A DNA stretch of 64,000 bases from Kaistella jeonii (GTDB lineage: Bacteria; Bacteroidota; Bacteroidia; Flavobacteriales; Weeksellaceae): NCBI RefSeq assembly GCF_000812865.1, contig NZ_JSYL01000011.1, forward strand, positions 1 through 64,000, written 5' to 3'. Positions 1-8,484 of this stretch are shown in pieces (positions within the stretch are counted from its first letter, which is position 1; every line of letters starts with the position of its first letter). The notes below the pieces were generated by a model. It was not told the origin of the DNA, ran no database searches, and worked only from the letters and a program-made list of their open reading frames with translations. Made by a program: the position numbers and the translations under genes.

Positions 1-91
1 GTTTAATCGGTTTAAAATAAAAATTTTCAATTGGTGTTAATTCTCTCAATTGATTTAAAATAAAATCGTAAATTGCTTCCAGGTTATTCAT
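1..91 (-). CDS. Truncated unknown gene, N-terminus only
   Basis: An open frame starts with ATG at 91 (reverse strand) and runs off the left edge without a stop, giving about 30 residues beginning MNNLEAIYDFILNQLRELTP. I do not recognise the family. It is divergent from the MpaB-like gene at 206, and a perfect inverted repeat lies between them, so a small regulator is a possible guess but nothing in the visible residues proves it. The start is chosen because it is the only ATG and lies at a sensible distance from the palindrome. Confidence 0.4.
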   Translation of the reverse strand, partial: MNNLEAIYDFILNQLRELTPIENFYFKPIK

Positions 92-119
92 ACTGTATTA
101 GATTGGTAGTCAATACAAT

Positions 120-138
120 ATACGATTTTTTATCGTAT
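120..138. promoter_or_regulatory. Inverted repeat between divergent genes, operator candidate
   Basis: ATACGAT, a 5-nt T spacer, then ATCGTAT: 7-bp perfect arms in the divergent intergenic region between the truncated gene (start at 91) and the MpaB-like gene (start at 206). Size and position fit a dimeric repressor site. No matching factor can be named. Confidence 0.4.
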
Positions 139-205
139 TATGAATAACCTTTTATAATGCACTACGGGTAAGTTAAATAAATTTTCAAGTTAAATAATAT
201 TAAGT

Positions 206-1402
206 ATGAAACCCAAATTCCAAAATTCACCACACTTCATCAATTATTGGAAAAAAGGAAACGGTAAAGAATTGCTGGATTGGTCGAATATAAAACCAGA
301 TTTTGAAACCTTTCAAAAATTCGCACCCCTTTATCACCAAGTCGATGATCTGGGAGATGAAGTCGTGAAAGAAACCTATCTGAAACTTCCCTACAACGAA
401 GCGAGTTCTTTGATAAAAAAATATTCAGAAAGCTCTATTTCCGAAAATGAAGAAACGTCGGAAAGTCTAAAAAAATTCTTTCTTCAAATGCAGGAAATCC
501 CCTATTGGTTCGATGAAAATTTAGCCAATGTCGGTGCTAGATTTTGTATGCGAACGGGTGCAAATGGCTTGATCATTCTGCGGGATTTTACTTTGATGGG
601 CGGTTACGACTTCGCGTACCTCAACAAACCTTTGATCTTCACAGGAGCTTTAAAAAAAGGTGCTGTTAAAAGATTGAAAGATACTTTGGAGTTTTGGGTT
701 CATGTCACAAGAGAAAACGCTTTAAAACCCAATTCTGAAGCCTATCAACTCATCGTAAGAACCCGATTGATGCATTCGTACGCAAGATTAAAAATCAAGG
801 AAAAAACAGACTGGGATTTTCAAAACTGGGGTGAACCGATTAATTCCTGGGACATGATCGCAACGTATACCGGATTTTCATTAGTCTTCATGCAAGGTTT
901 AAAAAAACTGGGAATAAAAATTTCAGCCGAAGAAGAAACCGGACTTTTTCACCTTTGGAAATATATCGGATATTTATTAGGAATTCCAGCAGAATTCTTA
1001 CCCGAAAACCGTCAGCAAGCAGTTGAACAGTTTTATTGGTGGACCACCATTCAAGATGAAGGCGATGAAGATTCGGCGCACCTTGCCCAGGCTTTGCTTC
1101 AGGAAAATTTAGACAATACGATTTACAAACATCCGTTTCAGCGGAAAATGTTGCTCCGACTTCATCAAAGCATGAACTGGCATTTGTTGGATGGAGAAAT
1201 TAATGATCGTTTGCAAATTCCAAAACCTAAAAAAGCTTTTTCGATCTTTCCAAAAATCGTTAGGAAAGGAAATTTGGTTTCCCAAAAAATTTATCTCCGG
1301 AACTTTCAGCAATATCAAAAGTTGGTAGAAATGGGAAGTTTACAACAGATAAAAGTTCTGGATGATTACATCAAACATACGCCAAAAGATTTCCATTACT
1401 AA
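206..1402 (+). CDS. Oxygenase MpaB family protein (DUF2236)
   Basis: 398 residues. It resembles the MpaB/rubber-oxygenase (Lcp) superfamily, a helical fold that binds b-type haem and includes DUF2236 proteins. Visible family hallmarks are the central R-D-F-T-L-M-G-G block around residue 125 followed by a helix-rich stretch with 'TLEFWVHVT' (~residue 167) and 'RTRLMHSYARL' (~residue 190), where family members carry the arginine and haem-ligand histidine. There is no signal peptide, so a cytoplasmic location is likely, unlike secreted Lcp. It stands alone behind a divergent promoter region with a palindrome. The substrate is unknown; assignment to the superfamily is fairly sure, and any specific oxygenase reaction is inference. 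Confidence 0.7.
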   Translation: MKPKFQNSPHFINYWKKGNGKELLDWSNIKPDFETFQKFAPLYHQVDDLGDEVVKETYLKLPYNEASSLIKKYSESSISENEETSESLKKFFLQMQEIPYWFDENLANVGARFCMRTGANGLIILRDFTLMGGYDFAYLNKPLIFTGALKKGAVKRLKDTLEFWVHVTRENALKPNSEAYQLIVRTRLMHSYARLKIKEKTDWDFQNWGEPINSWDMIATYTGFSLVFMQGLKKLGIKISAEEETGLFHLWKYIGYLLGIPAEFLPENRQQAVEQFYWWTTIQDEGDEDSAHLAQALLQENLDNTIYKHPFQRKMLLRLHQSMNWHLLDGEINDRLQIPKPKKAFSIFPKIVRKGNLVSQKIYLRNFQQYQKLVEMGSLQQIKVLDDYIKHTPKDFHY

Positions 1403-1516
1403 AAAATGAAAAATCTCTGATTCTTCTTATGTCTTAAACGAGTATTATAAAATTTGTGTTTTTGGGTTAAAATTTATTTTTGAGTTTTTCATTTACACGA
1501 AATATTTATAGGTTTT

Positions 1517-1566
1517 GGCTAAAGCCCTTTGAATTCTATCTTTTGATAAACGGGCTAAAGCCCGTT
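1517..1566. repeat. GGCTAAAGCC short interspersed repeat pair
   Basis: Two copies of a GGCTAAAGCCC core occur at 1517-1527 and 1553-1563; the second sits in the longer hairpin AACGGGCT-AA-AGCCCGTT. This short repeat lies in the convergent 290-bp gap between the MpaB-like and amylase genes. Apart from this and the hairpin at 1643-1671 I see nothing else in that gap. Confidence 0.5.
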
Positions 1567-1642
1567 CCTATTGATTTTAAATATCAAAAAAAATCATTTA
1601 AAATCTAATTCTCCTAAAAATAACAAATACTTTTTCAAACAA

Positions 1643-1671
1643 GAACGGTCCGCAAAATCTGCGAACCGTTC
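1643..1671 (-). terminator. Hairpin after the amylase-family gene
   Basis: A GAACGGT...ACCGTTC stem with an inner CGCA/TGCG extension and one internal mismatch lies about 20 bp past the stop codon of the reverse-strand amylase gene. The T-run is weak, so it may be a mixed terminator or an RNA-stabilising hairpin. Confidence 0.45.
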
Positions 1672-1691
1672 TCAACTATATTTGAAAAAAC

Positions 1692-4559
1692 TTATTTCAC
1701 TATCATTTTTGTAACAGCAACTCCTTTCTCAGATTTCAACTGCATTAAATACATTCCGGTTTTTAGACCATTAATAGAAATGTTTTCATCGCCGTTATCT
1801 TTCGAAACTTGAACTGTTTTCACCAAAGTTCCTACCATGTCATAAATCGCAACCGAACCACTTTTAGCATTCGTATAACGAATCGTTGCAGTTCCATTGC
1901 TCACAGGATTTGTCGTTAGTGATAATGAAACTGCGTTTTTATTTTGTCCGGTTTCATTTGTTGCCAATGCCGAAGCATTTCCAAAGATTCTAAATCCGCC
2001 CGGTTCAATCGTGATCGGCGCATTTGTGCTGGAAACCGTAAATGAATTATTGTCCATTAAGTTGTACCAACTTCCTGTATAAGGGAAATCTGGAACAATG
2101 TTTTGCGATGTTAAGGTAAAGTTCGCTAATACAACAACATTTTTCAAAGCACTTGCAGTAGTTGCATTGCTGATATAAATTCTCGGCATTAGATTACCTG
2201 ATTCTACCGTAAATGTTTTGGTATTGAAGACATCGCTGGATAATCTCAATTCCAAAATTTTAGCCCAAGTATCATAAACTGATTTTCTCGCAGCATTGGT
2301 ATCATAATTAAGCCCAAAAGCAGATGATTTAGGATCTAATTTACAATCTCCCGGCGTTGAATCTGTATCTGTATTTACCGTTCCGTTTTCACAAGTAAAA
2401 ATGCTTTTATCGAAACCTAACTCAGCAAATTGCCAGATCATTTTTGGTCCCGGAACAGTTAAAAAAACTGCAGCATAAGCTTTCTGTCTTTCCAGAGAAG
2501 TTGCCAGATCTTTTACATTATAACTTCCTGCTGATGCACCGTAAGTTAAATTCTTGTACATCAATCTTTCCTCATCATGACTTTCACCGTAACTCATTGC
2601 TCTTCTGTCAGAAAATCCGTGTGCCGAAAAATTTACTCTGCTAAAGTTGCTGTCGGAAGCGTAACCCATTGTATTTTGATTATAAGGATTCGTTTCTTTA
2701 TCCCACATCATCACGCCTTTTCCTTCACTGATCCTATAATTTGCCCACTGTTGTTCTTCGTTGTCAGATCCTAAATGCTCGAAGATGATGTACGAAGTAG
2801 GATCATAACTCCACTGTTTATCTGCGTAACCTTTCAGAATATCTACACGGTCTTGTTGATAAGCATTTGTACAAGCTTGATCATTGGCGGTGCAGTTTTG
2901 TGTAAATCCTTTGGTTAAATCCCAACGGAAACCATCTACTTTATATTCCTTGATCCATTGTTCTAAAACTCGGTTTACGTAATATTTTGTTTCAGGTTTT
3001 GAGTGGTTAAAATCATTAAACACACTATAAGAATGTTTGGCAACCTGGTTAAAATATGGATTATCTGCAGCCGGATCACCGAAACCGTCGCCATCTGGAT
3101 CGATCATCCACATTCTTTCGATAGGGCTCCTTCCTGTTGCGTGATTAAGAGCAATATCTAAAATAATTGCGATTCCGTTCTGGTGACATAAGTCGATAAA
3201 CTCTTTAAATTTTTCCGGAGTTCCGTACGCTTTATCTAAAGCATAATGGAAAGCGGTATTGTAACCCCAAGAACTGTTTCCATCGAATTCCATTACAGGC
3301 ATCAATTCTACAGCATTGATTTTTAATGATTTCAAGTAAGCAACTTTATCAATTAAAGCCTGCCAGGTTTTTTGAGTCGTAAAATCTCTTACAAGCAACT
3401 CATATACAATTAAATTTTCTTTCGCTGGTTTTGCAAAACTCGTGATCGTCCAGTTGTAAGCTGGTTTCGCAGTTTGAATTACTGAAACCTCAAAATTCTG
3501 ACCTGCAGGATAAACCGGCAAGTTTGGATAAACATTAGAAGTTTGGTTGATATAAGGATCATCATAAGGAGATAAAACTAAAGGCGAATAAGGGTCCGCA
3601 ACTTTAATTCCGTCCGCAGTTCTGTACTGGAAAGTATAAACTTGCTGCGGAGTCAATCCAGTAATTTCTAACCAATACAAATCAGGATTGGTCGTATCTC
3701 TTTTCATTAAATAATTGGCATTTACCGCCCAGTTGTTAAAACTACCGATCACATGAACGTAAGGTTTTAAAGGTGCATATAAAGCCAGACCAACTTTAGT
3801 CGGATCATTCGGATCATAAGAAATCCCCTGTCTCATATAAGAAGGAATTGTCGCTGTTTGAACCGGAACCGAAAGAGAAATAGTGAAAGATTTACTCACT
3901 ACCGTTCCCGAAGCTGCACCTGTTGATATGACTTCCATCGCAGCATTTTGAGTTACCGTATAAGGGAAATTTAAAGAAGTTGAAGCTGAAGAACTTGTAT
4001 AAACTGGAGTCCCGTTTGCTTTGATCACATAATTTGCGGGCAAACTAGAAGTTCCTGTAACATTAATGATTGTTCCGGAAGTCACTACATTTGTACTTCC
4101 TTCTAATGGATTGGTTAAATTGAACTGAAATTTACCAACGTTTAATAAAATATCTTGAGATTGAACGTTGCCGTTAATTGTTTTTACCAGAAATCCAATT
4201 TTAGAAAGTGGATTAGCTCTGTTTCCGTAAAAAGATTTTACGGTATTCATCGTATAAGTATAAGTTCCCGTTCCTGCAGAACTTGAAACGTAACTTAATT
4301 TATTAGTGGGATTGGAAGCGGTCCAGGTTCCGTTTGTAGGACAATCAACCTGTACATTGTTCGTGTCAATTGACCATGCCCACAAATATAAAGCATGTGA
4401 AGTCGCAACTCCATAAGCCGCTTCATTTACATTAAATGTAACCGTAATCGGATCGGTTTCATCAAAAGATACTGGATTTACCGAATACGTTATGACTTGC
4501 TGTGCCACTGCAAAAAATGGCAACATCACCGCTAAAACGAGGGTATAAAAATATTTCAT
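1692..4559 (-). CDS. Secreted alpha-amylase family (GH13) enzyme with T9SS sorting domain
   Basis: 955 residues. A signal peptide (residues 1-19, ending VAQQ) is followed by beta-sandwich domains. One (~255-330, around 'HVIGSFNNWAVNANY') looks like the E-set/CBM48 module of branching and pullulanase-type enzymes. The (beta/alpha)8 catalytic barrel follows. GH13 landmarks are visible: 'DIALNHATG' (region I), 'GFRWDLTKG' with nucleophile D547, 'IIFEHLG' with acid/base E594, and 'ESHDEE' with H661-D662. The last ~75 residues form a type-A T9SS sorting domain (TNPVSNG..., GMYLMQLKS..., ending in Lys), so the protein should be exported and surface-anchored or secreted. The role is extracellular alpha-glucan degradation; the exact specificity is not readable. 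A hairpin follows the gene. Confidence 0.88.
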   Translation of the reverse strand: MKYFYTLVLAVMLPFFAVAQQVITYSVNPVSFDETDPITVTFNVNEAAYGVATSHALYLWAWSIDTNNVQVDCPTNGTWTASNPTNKLSYVSSSAGTGTYTYTMNTVKSFYGNRANPLSKIGFLVKTINGNVQSQDILLNVGKFQFNLTNPLEGSTNVVTSGTIINVTGTSSLPANYVIKANGTPVYTSSSASTSLNFPYTVTQNAAMEVISTGAASGTVVSKSFTISLSVPVQTATIPSYMRQGISYDPNDPTKVGLALYAPLKPYVHVIGSFNNWAVNANYLMKRDTTNPDLYWLEITGLTPQQVYTFQYRTADGIKVADPYSPLVLSPYDDPYINQTSNVYPNLPVYPAGQNFEVSVIQTAKPAYNWTITSFAKPAKENLIVYELLVRDFTTQKTWQALIDKVAYLKSLKINAVELMPVMEFDGNSSWGYNTAFHYALDKAYGTPEKFKEFIDLCHQNGIAIILDIALNHATGRSPIERMWMIDPDGDGFGDPAADNPYFNQVAKHSYSVFNDFNHSKPETKYYVNRVLEQWIKEYKVDGFRWDLTKGFTQNCTANDQACTNAYQQDRVDILKGYADKQWSYDPTSYIIFEHLGSDNEEQQWANYRISEGKGVMMWDKETNPYNQNTMGYASDSNFSRVNFSAHGFSDRRAMSYGESHDEERLMYKNLTYGASAGSYNVKDLATSLERQKAYAAVFLTVPGPKMIWQFAELGFDKSIFTCENGTVNTDTDSTPGDCKLDPKSSAFGLNYDTNAARKSVYDTWAKILELRLSSDVFNTKTFTVESGNLMPRIYISNATTASALKNVVVLANFTLTSQNIVPDFPYTGSWYNLMDNNSFTVSSTNAPITIEPGGFRIFGNASALATNETGQNKNAVSLSLTTNPVSNGTATIRYTNAKSGSVAIYDMVGTLVKTVQVSKDNGDENISINGLKTGMYLMQLKSEKGVAVTKMIVK

Positions 4560-4684
4560 TTTGAATAAAATTTTAGGATGTAAAAATAATAAAAGTTTGA
4601 TTAAAAGCAGCCTTTTATTAGAAATATTTTAGAGGAAAGAAATTATCTGCAGGGAATTTCATAAATTTTAAGCAGATTCATTAG

Positions 4685-5425
4685 TTAATTCATATTATCT
4701 CTTTCAGGGACGATAGCATGATAACTAATTTGGTTTTTACTTTCAGAAATTACTGCAGCATTTTCTAAAAAGAAGTTTTTACCCGCTAAAAGCTCTGTAA
4801 GCAATGTTCGCATCTGTTCTGCAGCGACCTCTGGAAGGTGAGATTTCTTTGCCGCTTCAATGACTTGTTGTTTACCGTTTTGCTGAATTTTTGCTAGATC
4901 ATCTTTACTGAAAAGATTGAAAAACTGCTCCTCAATATTGTAATATTTGTAATCAGTTTCGGTCGAAAGAATCTCCGGCGCAGGAAAATTGAGAAGCTTC
5001 ACTTTCTTATTCACTTCATCGACTTCCCATTTGAATTTTTCGAAATCATAGCCTACTAAAACTTTCGCCTGAATAATGACCAAAGCTTTCTTGGTAGACG
5101 GAATAAATTTAAAAAGCTTCGTCGTTTCTTCATAATTGTAGATTTCGCTAAAATGACCCTCAGCAGAAACAACCTTAAAAACTTTTCGCATGCTTTCTGC
5201 TATCGTGTGCGAACTTTCCGTAATAACAGAAGGTTCCGCTTTCATTTTATTAGAGGCTAAAAAAGCAATCACTCCACCCAAAATAAGACCCAGAATAAGC
5301 ATCAAAATGGTCATCATCGAATTGATATTTTGGCTTTGAGTCATTTGATAGAGAAAGAATCCAACGAAAACAACCATTAAAATTCCTAATGACCAAAGAA
5401 TGATCTTAAATTTATTGAAGTTCAT
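4685..5425 (-). CDS. DUF4230 domain-containing membrane protein
   Basis: About 246 residues from the ATG at 5425 (MNFNKFKIILWSLG). A longer open frame reaches 5488, but that extension would overlap the upstream gene, so the internal ATG is preferred. Two hydrophobic helices near the N-terminus (residues ~8-26 and ~36-56) are followed by a soluble domain resembling DUF4230, with 'KALVIIQAKVLVGYDFEKFKWEVDEVNKKV' as the typical core segments. DUF4230 proteins are membrane-anchored and of unknown function. It is the last gene of a group with the MmcB-like and LuxE-like genes. Confidence 0.7.
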   Translation of the reverse strand: MNFNKFKIILWSLGILMVVFVGFFLYQMTQSQNINSMMTILMLILGLILGGVIAFLASNKMKAEPSVITESSHTIAESMRKVFKVVSAEGHFSEIYNYEETTKLFKFIPSTKKALVIIQAKVLVGYDFEKFKWEVDEVNKKVKLLNFPAPEILSTETDYKYYNIEEQFFNLFSKDDLAKIQQNGKQQVIEAAKKSHLPEVAAEQMRTLLTELLAGKNFFLENAAVISESKNQISYHAIVPERDNMN

Positions 5426-5471
5426 TTTTTTTAATTTAAGTAAAGATAAGGATTTTGAAAAAGCGATTTTC

Positions 5472-6011
5472 TTACTTTTTAGCCACAAACATTGGCGGAA
5501 GAATTAATTCTTCAAATTTTCCTTTCGCTTCTAATTTCTTATAATAGAGATTTCGTGCCATGATCTTCAAGAGCAAATCTTTATCGAAAAATTTCCAGAA
5601 GGGATCGTTGTGAACTTTTGAAGGTTTTCGAATTTCATAAAAAGTAGTTTCCCAGGAATCAGGATTGTGATCAAACTCGATGATTCCGCAATTTTCTGGA
5701 ATTTTTTTCGGATCTAACATTCCTTGAGGCACTAGAAAACTAAAATAATTACACGGATAATCGCCACACGAAATTTTGTCGTGTTTTAAAAACTTCTCTT
5801 TGGTCTGTTGATTTTGATATTGTTTTTTGAAATCATTTTTGAAGTCAGCTTTTGAAAATTTAATTTCAATTTCGTGACTCATTCCATCTTCATTAATGAT
5901 CAAAATATCAGCTTCCCAATCGGAATGAAAGTGATTCGTCAATACCAGATCCTTCTCAAAATCACAAAATTGAGCAATATAATTATAGGTAAGTTCTTCT
6001 ACTTTGAGCAT
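5472..6011 (-). CDS. MmcB-like PD-(D/E)XK nuclease-fold protein
   Basis: 179 residues. The N-terminal half contains 'SDWEADILIIN' followed by 'HEIEIKFSKADFKNDF' (residues ~30-60), an E...D...E-x-K arrangement typical of PD-(D/E)XK enzymes. The following 'FSFLVPQGML...IPENCGIIEF' matches the pattern of MmcB-type DNA repair proteins (yF-VP---iP---Glie). I infer a small nuclease-like or DNA-binding protein; the family match is by eye. It ends 46 bp before the DUF4230 start and begins 12 bp after the LuxE-like stop, so the three genes probably share a transcript. Confidence 0.55.
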   Translation of the reverse strand: MLKVEELTYNYIAQFCDFEKDLVLTNHFHSDWEADILIINEDGMSHEIEIKFSKADFKNDFKKQYQNQQTKEKFLKHDKISCGDYPCNYFSFLVPQGMLDPKKIPENCGIIEFDHNPDSWETTFYEIRKPSKVHNDPFWKFFDKDLLLKIMARNLYYKKLEAKGKFEELILPPMFVAKK

Positions 6012-6023
6012 GAAATTTTTAAA

Positions 6024-7064
6024 TTAAGAAACGAGCAAACTGCAACCGCGAATATCGGAATGATCAATTCTCCCCAAAACTTGAAATGGTTTTGAAAGTA
6101 TTGTACCGTCATCCTGAGCAACGCGAAGAATCTCAGAATCTGCTTGAATTCTACCCAAATCCTGTGTCGCAATAAAACTACAGGAATGGCGATTCGCCAA
6201 ATCGATAATATTGATCGCTCCGTTTCTTCCATCTTCAACGTAAGAAAAAGGATCTTCTGTATTTCTAATGAGAATGCGCATCCAGTTTAGACAATCGTAA
6301 ATATTTTGACCTAAAGAATAGGCTTGAGAAAGCAATTCGGTCATTGAATATTCGGAATAAATTTTGTCTGTTCCGAAACCTTTATGAAAAATTGCAAGCA
6401 ATTCATCTTTCGTCATTTCCTGTTTGCGACCTTTCATTCCGCCGGTTTCGATGATCGTTAAATCATTTTTCAATTGAAAAGATCCTTCGACAAGCTCAGG
6501 ATGACAAAAGTCGAGAAAATCCAGCAAGGCAAAAGCAACTCCGAACAAAATGACTTTTTTATTTTGCTTTGAAAGTTTCTTTAAAATTTCAAAAAGTTCC
6601 GCATGATTATAAAGGAAATATCCGTTTTCCGCTTTCCCTGATTTTTTCATCAGAAAATCAACCATATATATTAAGGAAGAATTCTGCTTTTCCAGATAAC
6701 TTGGCAACAAACCGAGGAAAATATAATCTTCTGTTTTTCCAATAAACTGTTCGAAACTTTTCTGAATACTTTCCTGATACAACTTTTCATCAGCGATCCA
6801 ATGTTTGGAAAGATTCATCTGCGTCGTTCCAGAACTTTGAAAATACAGATCCGTCTTTTTATTTTCATCTAAAAGCGTATGATTTTTAAACATTTCAATC
6901 GGCAAAAAAGGAATCTTTCCAACTTCCTGAATGTCGTTTGGATCAATATTTAAATAGTCTACAAACTTTCGGTAAACTTCGATGTTATTGTACTGATATT
7001 GAAAAGTTTCCAAACATTTCTGCTGGAAATCGGCTTCGGTTTTTATGTTGAAAATCTCGTTCAT
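6024..7064 (-). CDS. LuxE/PaaK-family acyl-protein synthetase-like protein
   Basis: About 346 residues from ATG 7064 (MNEIFNIKTEADFQQ). The frame could open at 7106, but that extension lies over the terminator of the upstream uraH-like gene. The protein resembles LuxE-type adenylate-forming enzymes: 'FQSSGTT' (~residue 75, phosphate-binding loop), 'GLLPSYLEKQNSSLIYMV' (~120), 'ETGGMKGRKQEMTKDEL' (~210) and 'YSMTELLSQAY' (~240). Flavobacterial homologues are thought to act in acyl activation; the substrate is unknown. Two REP-like repeats are read through in frame, giving the peptides 'CHPELVEGS' and 'SEILRVAQDD'. These look like insertions in surface loops, so the gene may be functional but expanded. 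Confidence 0.72.
   Translation of the reverse strand: MNEIFNIKTEADFQQKCLETFQYQYNNIEVYRKFVDYLNIDPNDIQEVGKIPFLPIEMFKNHTLLDENKKTDLYFQSSGTTQMNLSKHWIADEKLYQESIQKSFEQFIGKTEDYIFLGLLPSYLEKQNSSLIYMVDFLMKKSGKAENGYFLYNHAELFEILKKLSKQNKKVILFGVAFALLDFLDFCHPELVEGSFQLKNDLTIIETGGMKGRKQEMTKDELLAIFHKGFGTDKIYSEYSMTELLSQAYSLGQNIYDCLNWMRILIRNTEDPFSYVEDGRNGAINIIDLANRHSCSFIATQDLGRIQADSEILRVAQDDGTILSKPFQVLGRIDHSDIRGCSLLVS
6108..6136 (+). repeat. REP-like repeat inside a coding region (copy 1)
   Basis: GTCATCCTGAGC, four variable bases, then CGAAGAATCTCAG. It is the inverted counterpart of the copy at 6481-6505 and is translated in the reverse gene as 'SEILRVAQDD'. This is a widespread short bacterial repeat that normally sits between genes. 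Confidence 0.75.
6481..6505 (-). repeat. REP-like repeat inside a coding region (copy 2)
   Basis: On the reverse strand: GTCATCCTGAGC, TTGT, CGAAGGATC. It shares the first 12 bases and the CGAAG-AT core with the copy at 6108 and is translated as 'CHPELVEGS' within the LuxE-like protein. Confidence 0.78.
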
Positions 7065-7094
7065 ATTTTGATTGGGCAAAAGTCCCAAAAGAAA

Positions 7095-7127
7095 AGCGGA
7101 ATTCAAAATTTATTATTGAATTCCGCT
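7095..7127 (-). terminator. Terminator of the uraH-like gene
   Basis: A 12-bp perfect stem, AGCGGAATTCAA / TTGAATTCCGCT, with a 9-nt loop and a T-rich tail on the reverse strand, lies 31 bp past the uraH-like stop codon. It also separates this gene from the LuxE-like gene, whose start must therefore be 7064. Confidence 0.75.
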
Positions 7128-7158
7128 GAAAAAATTTTATTTGAAGAAAAAACTGTTC

Positions 7159-7572
7159 TTAGTTTCCTCTGTAAGTCGAATATCCGTACGCTGAAAGCGT
7201 GATCGGAACGTGGTAATGTTCGCTATCTTTTAGTTCAAAAACTACTTCAACCCAAGGATAAAAACTTTCCTCCTTCATTTTTTTGAAATAATCGCTTGTT
7301 AAATAAATTAATTTGTAAATCCCTAAGTTCGATTTATCATTCGGTAAAAAATTGGGAACACGACCACTTTTGTCGGTTACTTTTTCGTCAACGTAAGACC
7401 ATACTTTGGTTTTCTCATTGTATTTTTCCAGTTTAATGGTTACACCTGGAGCAGGCATTCCTTTCGACACATCTAAAATGTGACTTGAAAGTTGGTAAGT
7501 CATTTCTTTTTTCTGTCCAAAAGCTGCGGTTGAGATCATTGCAAAAAAGAAAGCAAAAATTAAATTTTTCAT
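7159..7572 (-). CDS. uraH: 5-hydroxyisourate hydrolase-like protein, exported
   Basis: 137 residues: a signal peptide (1-19, ending AFGQ) followed by a transthyretin-related domain. The family signature at the start, 'LSSHILDVSKGMPAPGV', and the C-terminal 'YHVPITLSAYGYSTYRG' are intact. The family catalyses hydrolysis of 5-hydroxyisourate in purine breakdown. The C-terminus reads Y-R-G-N rather than the usual Y-R-G-S. No other urate gene is nearby. Periplasmic export has precedent in bacterial members. A strong terminator follows. Confidence 0.82.
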   Translation of the reverse strand: MKNLIFAFFFAMISTAAFGQKKEMTYQLSSHILDVSKGMPAPGVTIKLEKYNEKTKVWSYVDEKVTDKSGRVPNFLPNDKSNLGIYKLIYLTSDYFKKMKEESFYPWVEVVFELKDSEHYHVPITLSAYGYSTYRGN

Positions 7573-7657
7573 AAAATAAATTAAGATGTTTTTAGTGGTA
7601 ACTTTTTTACCACAAATTGAATTCGAATCACATTGGCAAAGATAATGCCTTGAATTT

Positions 7658-8422
7658 TTAGTTTTCGAAAGTCTTCAACTTAAAATCAGTGGAAAATTCA
7701 CCGTAAGTAAAGTAAGAAATCCAGTCACCCAGGTTGATGTAGGAAGCTTTACCATTTTCTAAAGGTAAGACCATTGGTAAATGTCTATGACCGTAAATGA
7801 AATAATCTATCTTTTCGGTCTTGAGTTTTTCTTTGGAATAGATGATGAGAAATTCTTTGTCTTCGCCTAAAAAAGATTTGTCTTCTTCTCCCGAGATCAT
7901 CTTGTTTTTCGTCGATGCGTAGATGGCAATTTTCATCGCAATATCAGGATGCAACCATTTGAAAGCCCATTGCGCAAAAGGATTGGTGAAGAGTTTTTTC
8001 ATTCTTTTATACCCTTTATCACCTGGACCTAAACCGTCGCCATGAGCGAGTAAAAAATTCTTTCCGTTGATCTCGAAATACTGTTTATCGAAAAAAACTT
8101 TGCAACCGATTTCTTCCTCAAAATAAGTTTTCATCCAGAGATCGTGATTTCCGACAAACATATATAGTTCAACACCAGAATCTTTCAACTCTGCCAGTTT
8201 GCCCAAAACACGGATATAACCTTTCGGCACTACGTGTTTCCATTCATGCCAAAAATCAAATAAATCGCCCATTAAAAATAAAACCTGAGCATCAGTTTTT
8301 ATCTCATCTAACCAACGGATAAATTTCTCCTCCCGAATCTTACTTTCTTTCGGCGTCGGTGCACCAAAATGCTGATCGGAAGCGAAATATATTTTTTTAT
8401 TGGATTGGAGGTCGATTTTCAT
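7658..8422 (-). CDS. lpxH: UDP-2,3-diacylglucosamine diphosphatase
   Basis: About 254 residues from ATG 8422 (MKIDLQSNKKIYFASDQHFG); an alternative ATG lies 10 codons upstream at 8452. It carries calcineurin-like metallophosphoesterase motifs in order: 'DQHFG', 'MGDLFDFW', 'VGNHDLW', 'LAHGDGLG' and 'YGHRHLP'. This is the LpxH enzyme that hydrolyses UDP-2,3-diacylglucosamine to lipid X in lipid A synthesis, a peripheral inner-membrane protein. Length fits Bacteroidota LpxH. It lies 63 bp after queD on the same strand and may be co-transcribed with it. Confidence 0.87.
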   Translation of the reverse strand: MKIDLQSNKKIYFASDQHFGAPTPKESKIREEKFIRWLDEIKTDAQVLFLMGDLFDFWHEWKHVVPKGYIRVLGKLAELKDSGVELYMFVGNHDLWMKTYFEEEIGCKVFFDKQYFEINGKNFLLAHGDGLGPGDKGYKRMKKLFTNPFAQWAFKWLHPDIAMKIAIYASTKNKMISGEEDKSFLGEDKEFLIIYSKEKLKTEKIDYFIYGHRHLPMVLPLENGKASYINLGDWISYFTYGEFSTDFKLKTFEN

Positions 8423-8484
8423 ATCGTTCTGCGATTTATTCGAATTTTGCAAATTAGGACATTTTCAAATTATTGAATTTCAAA

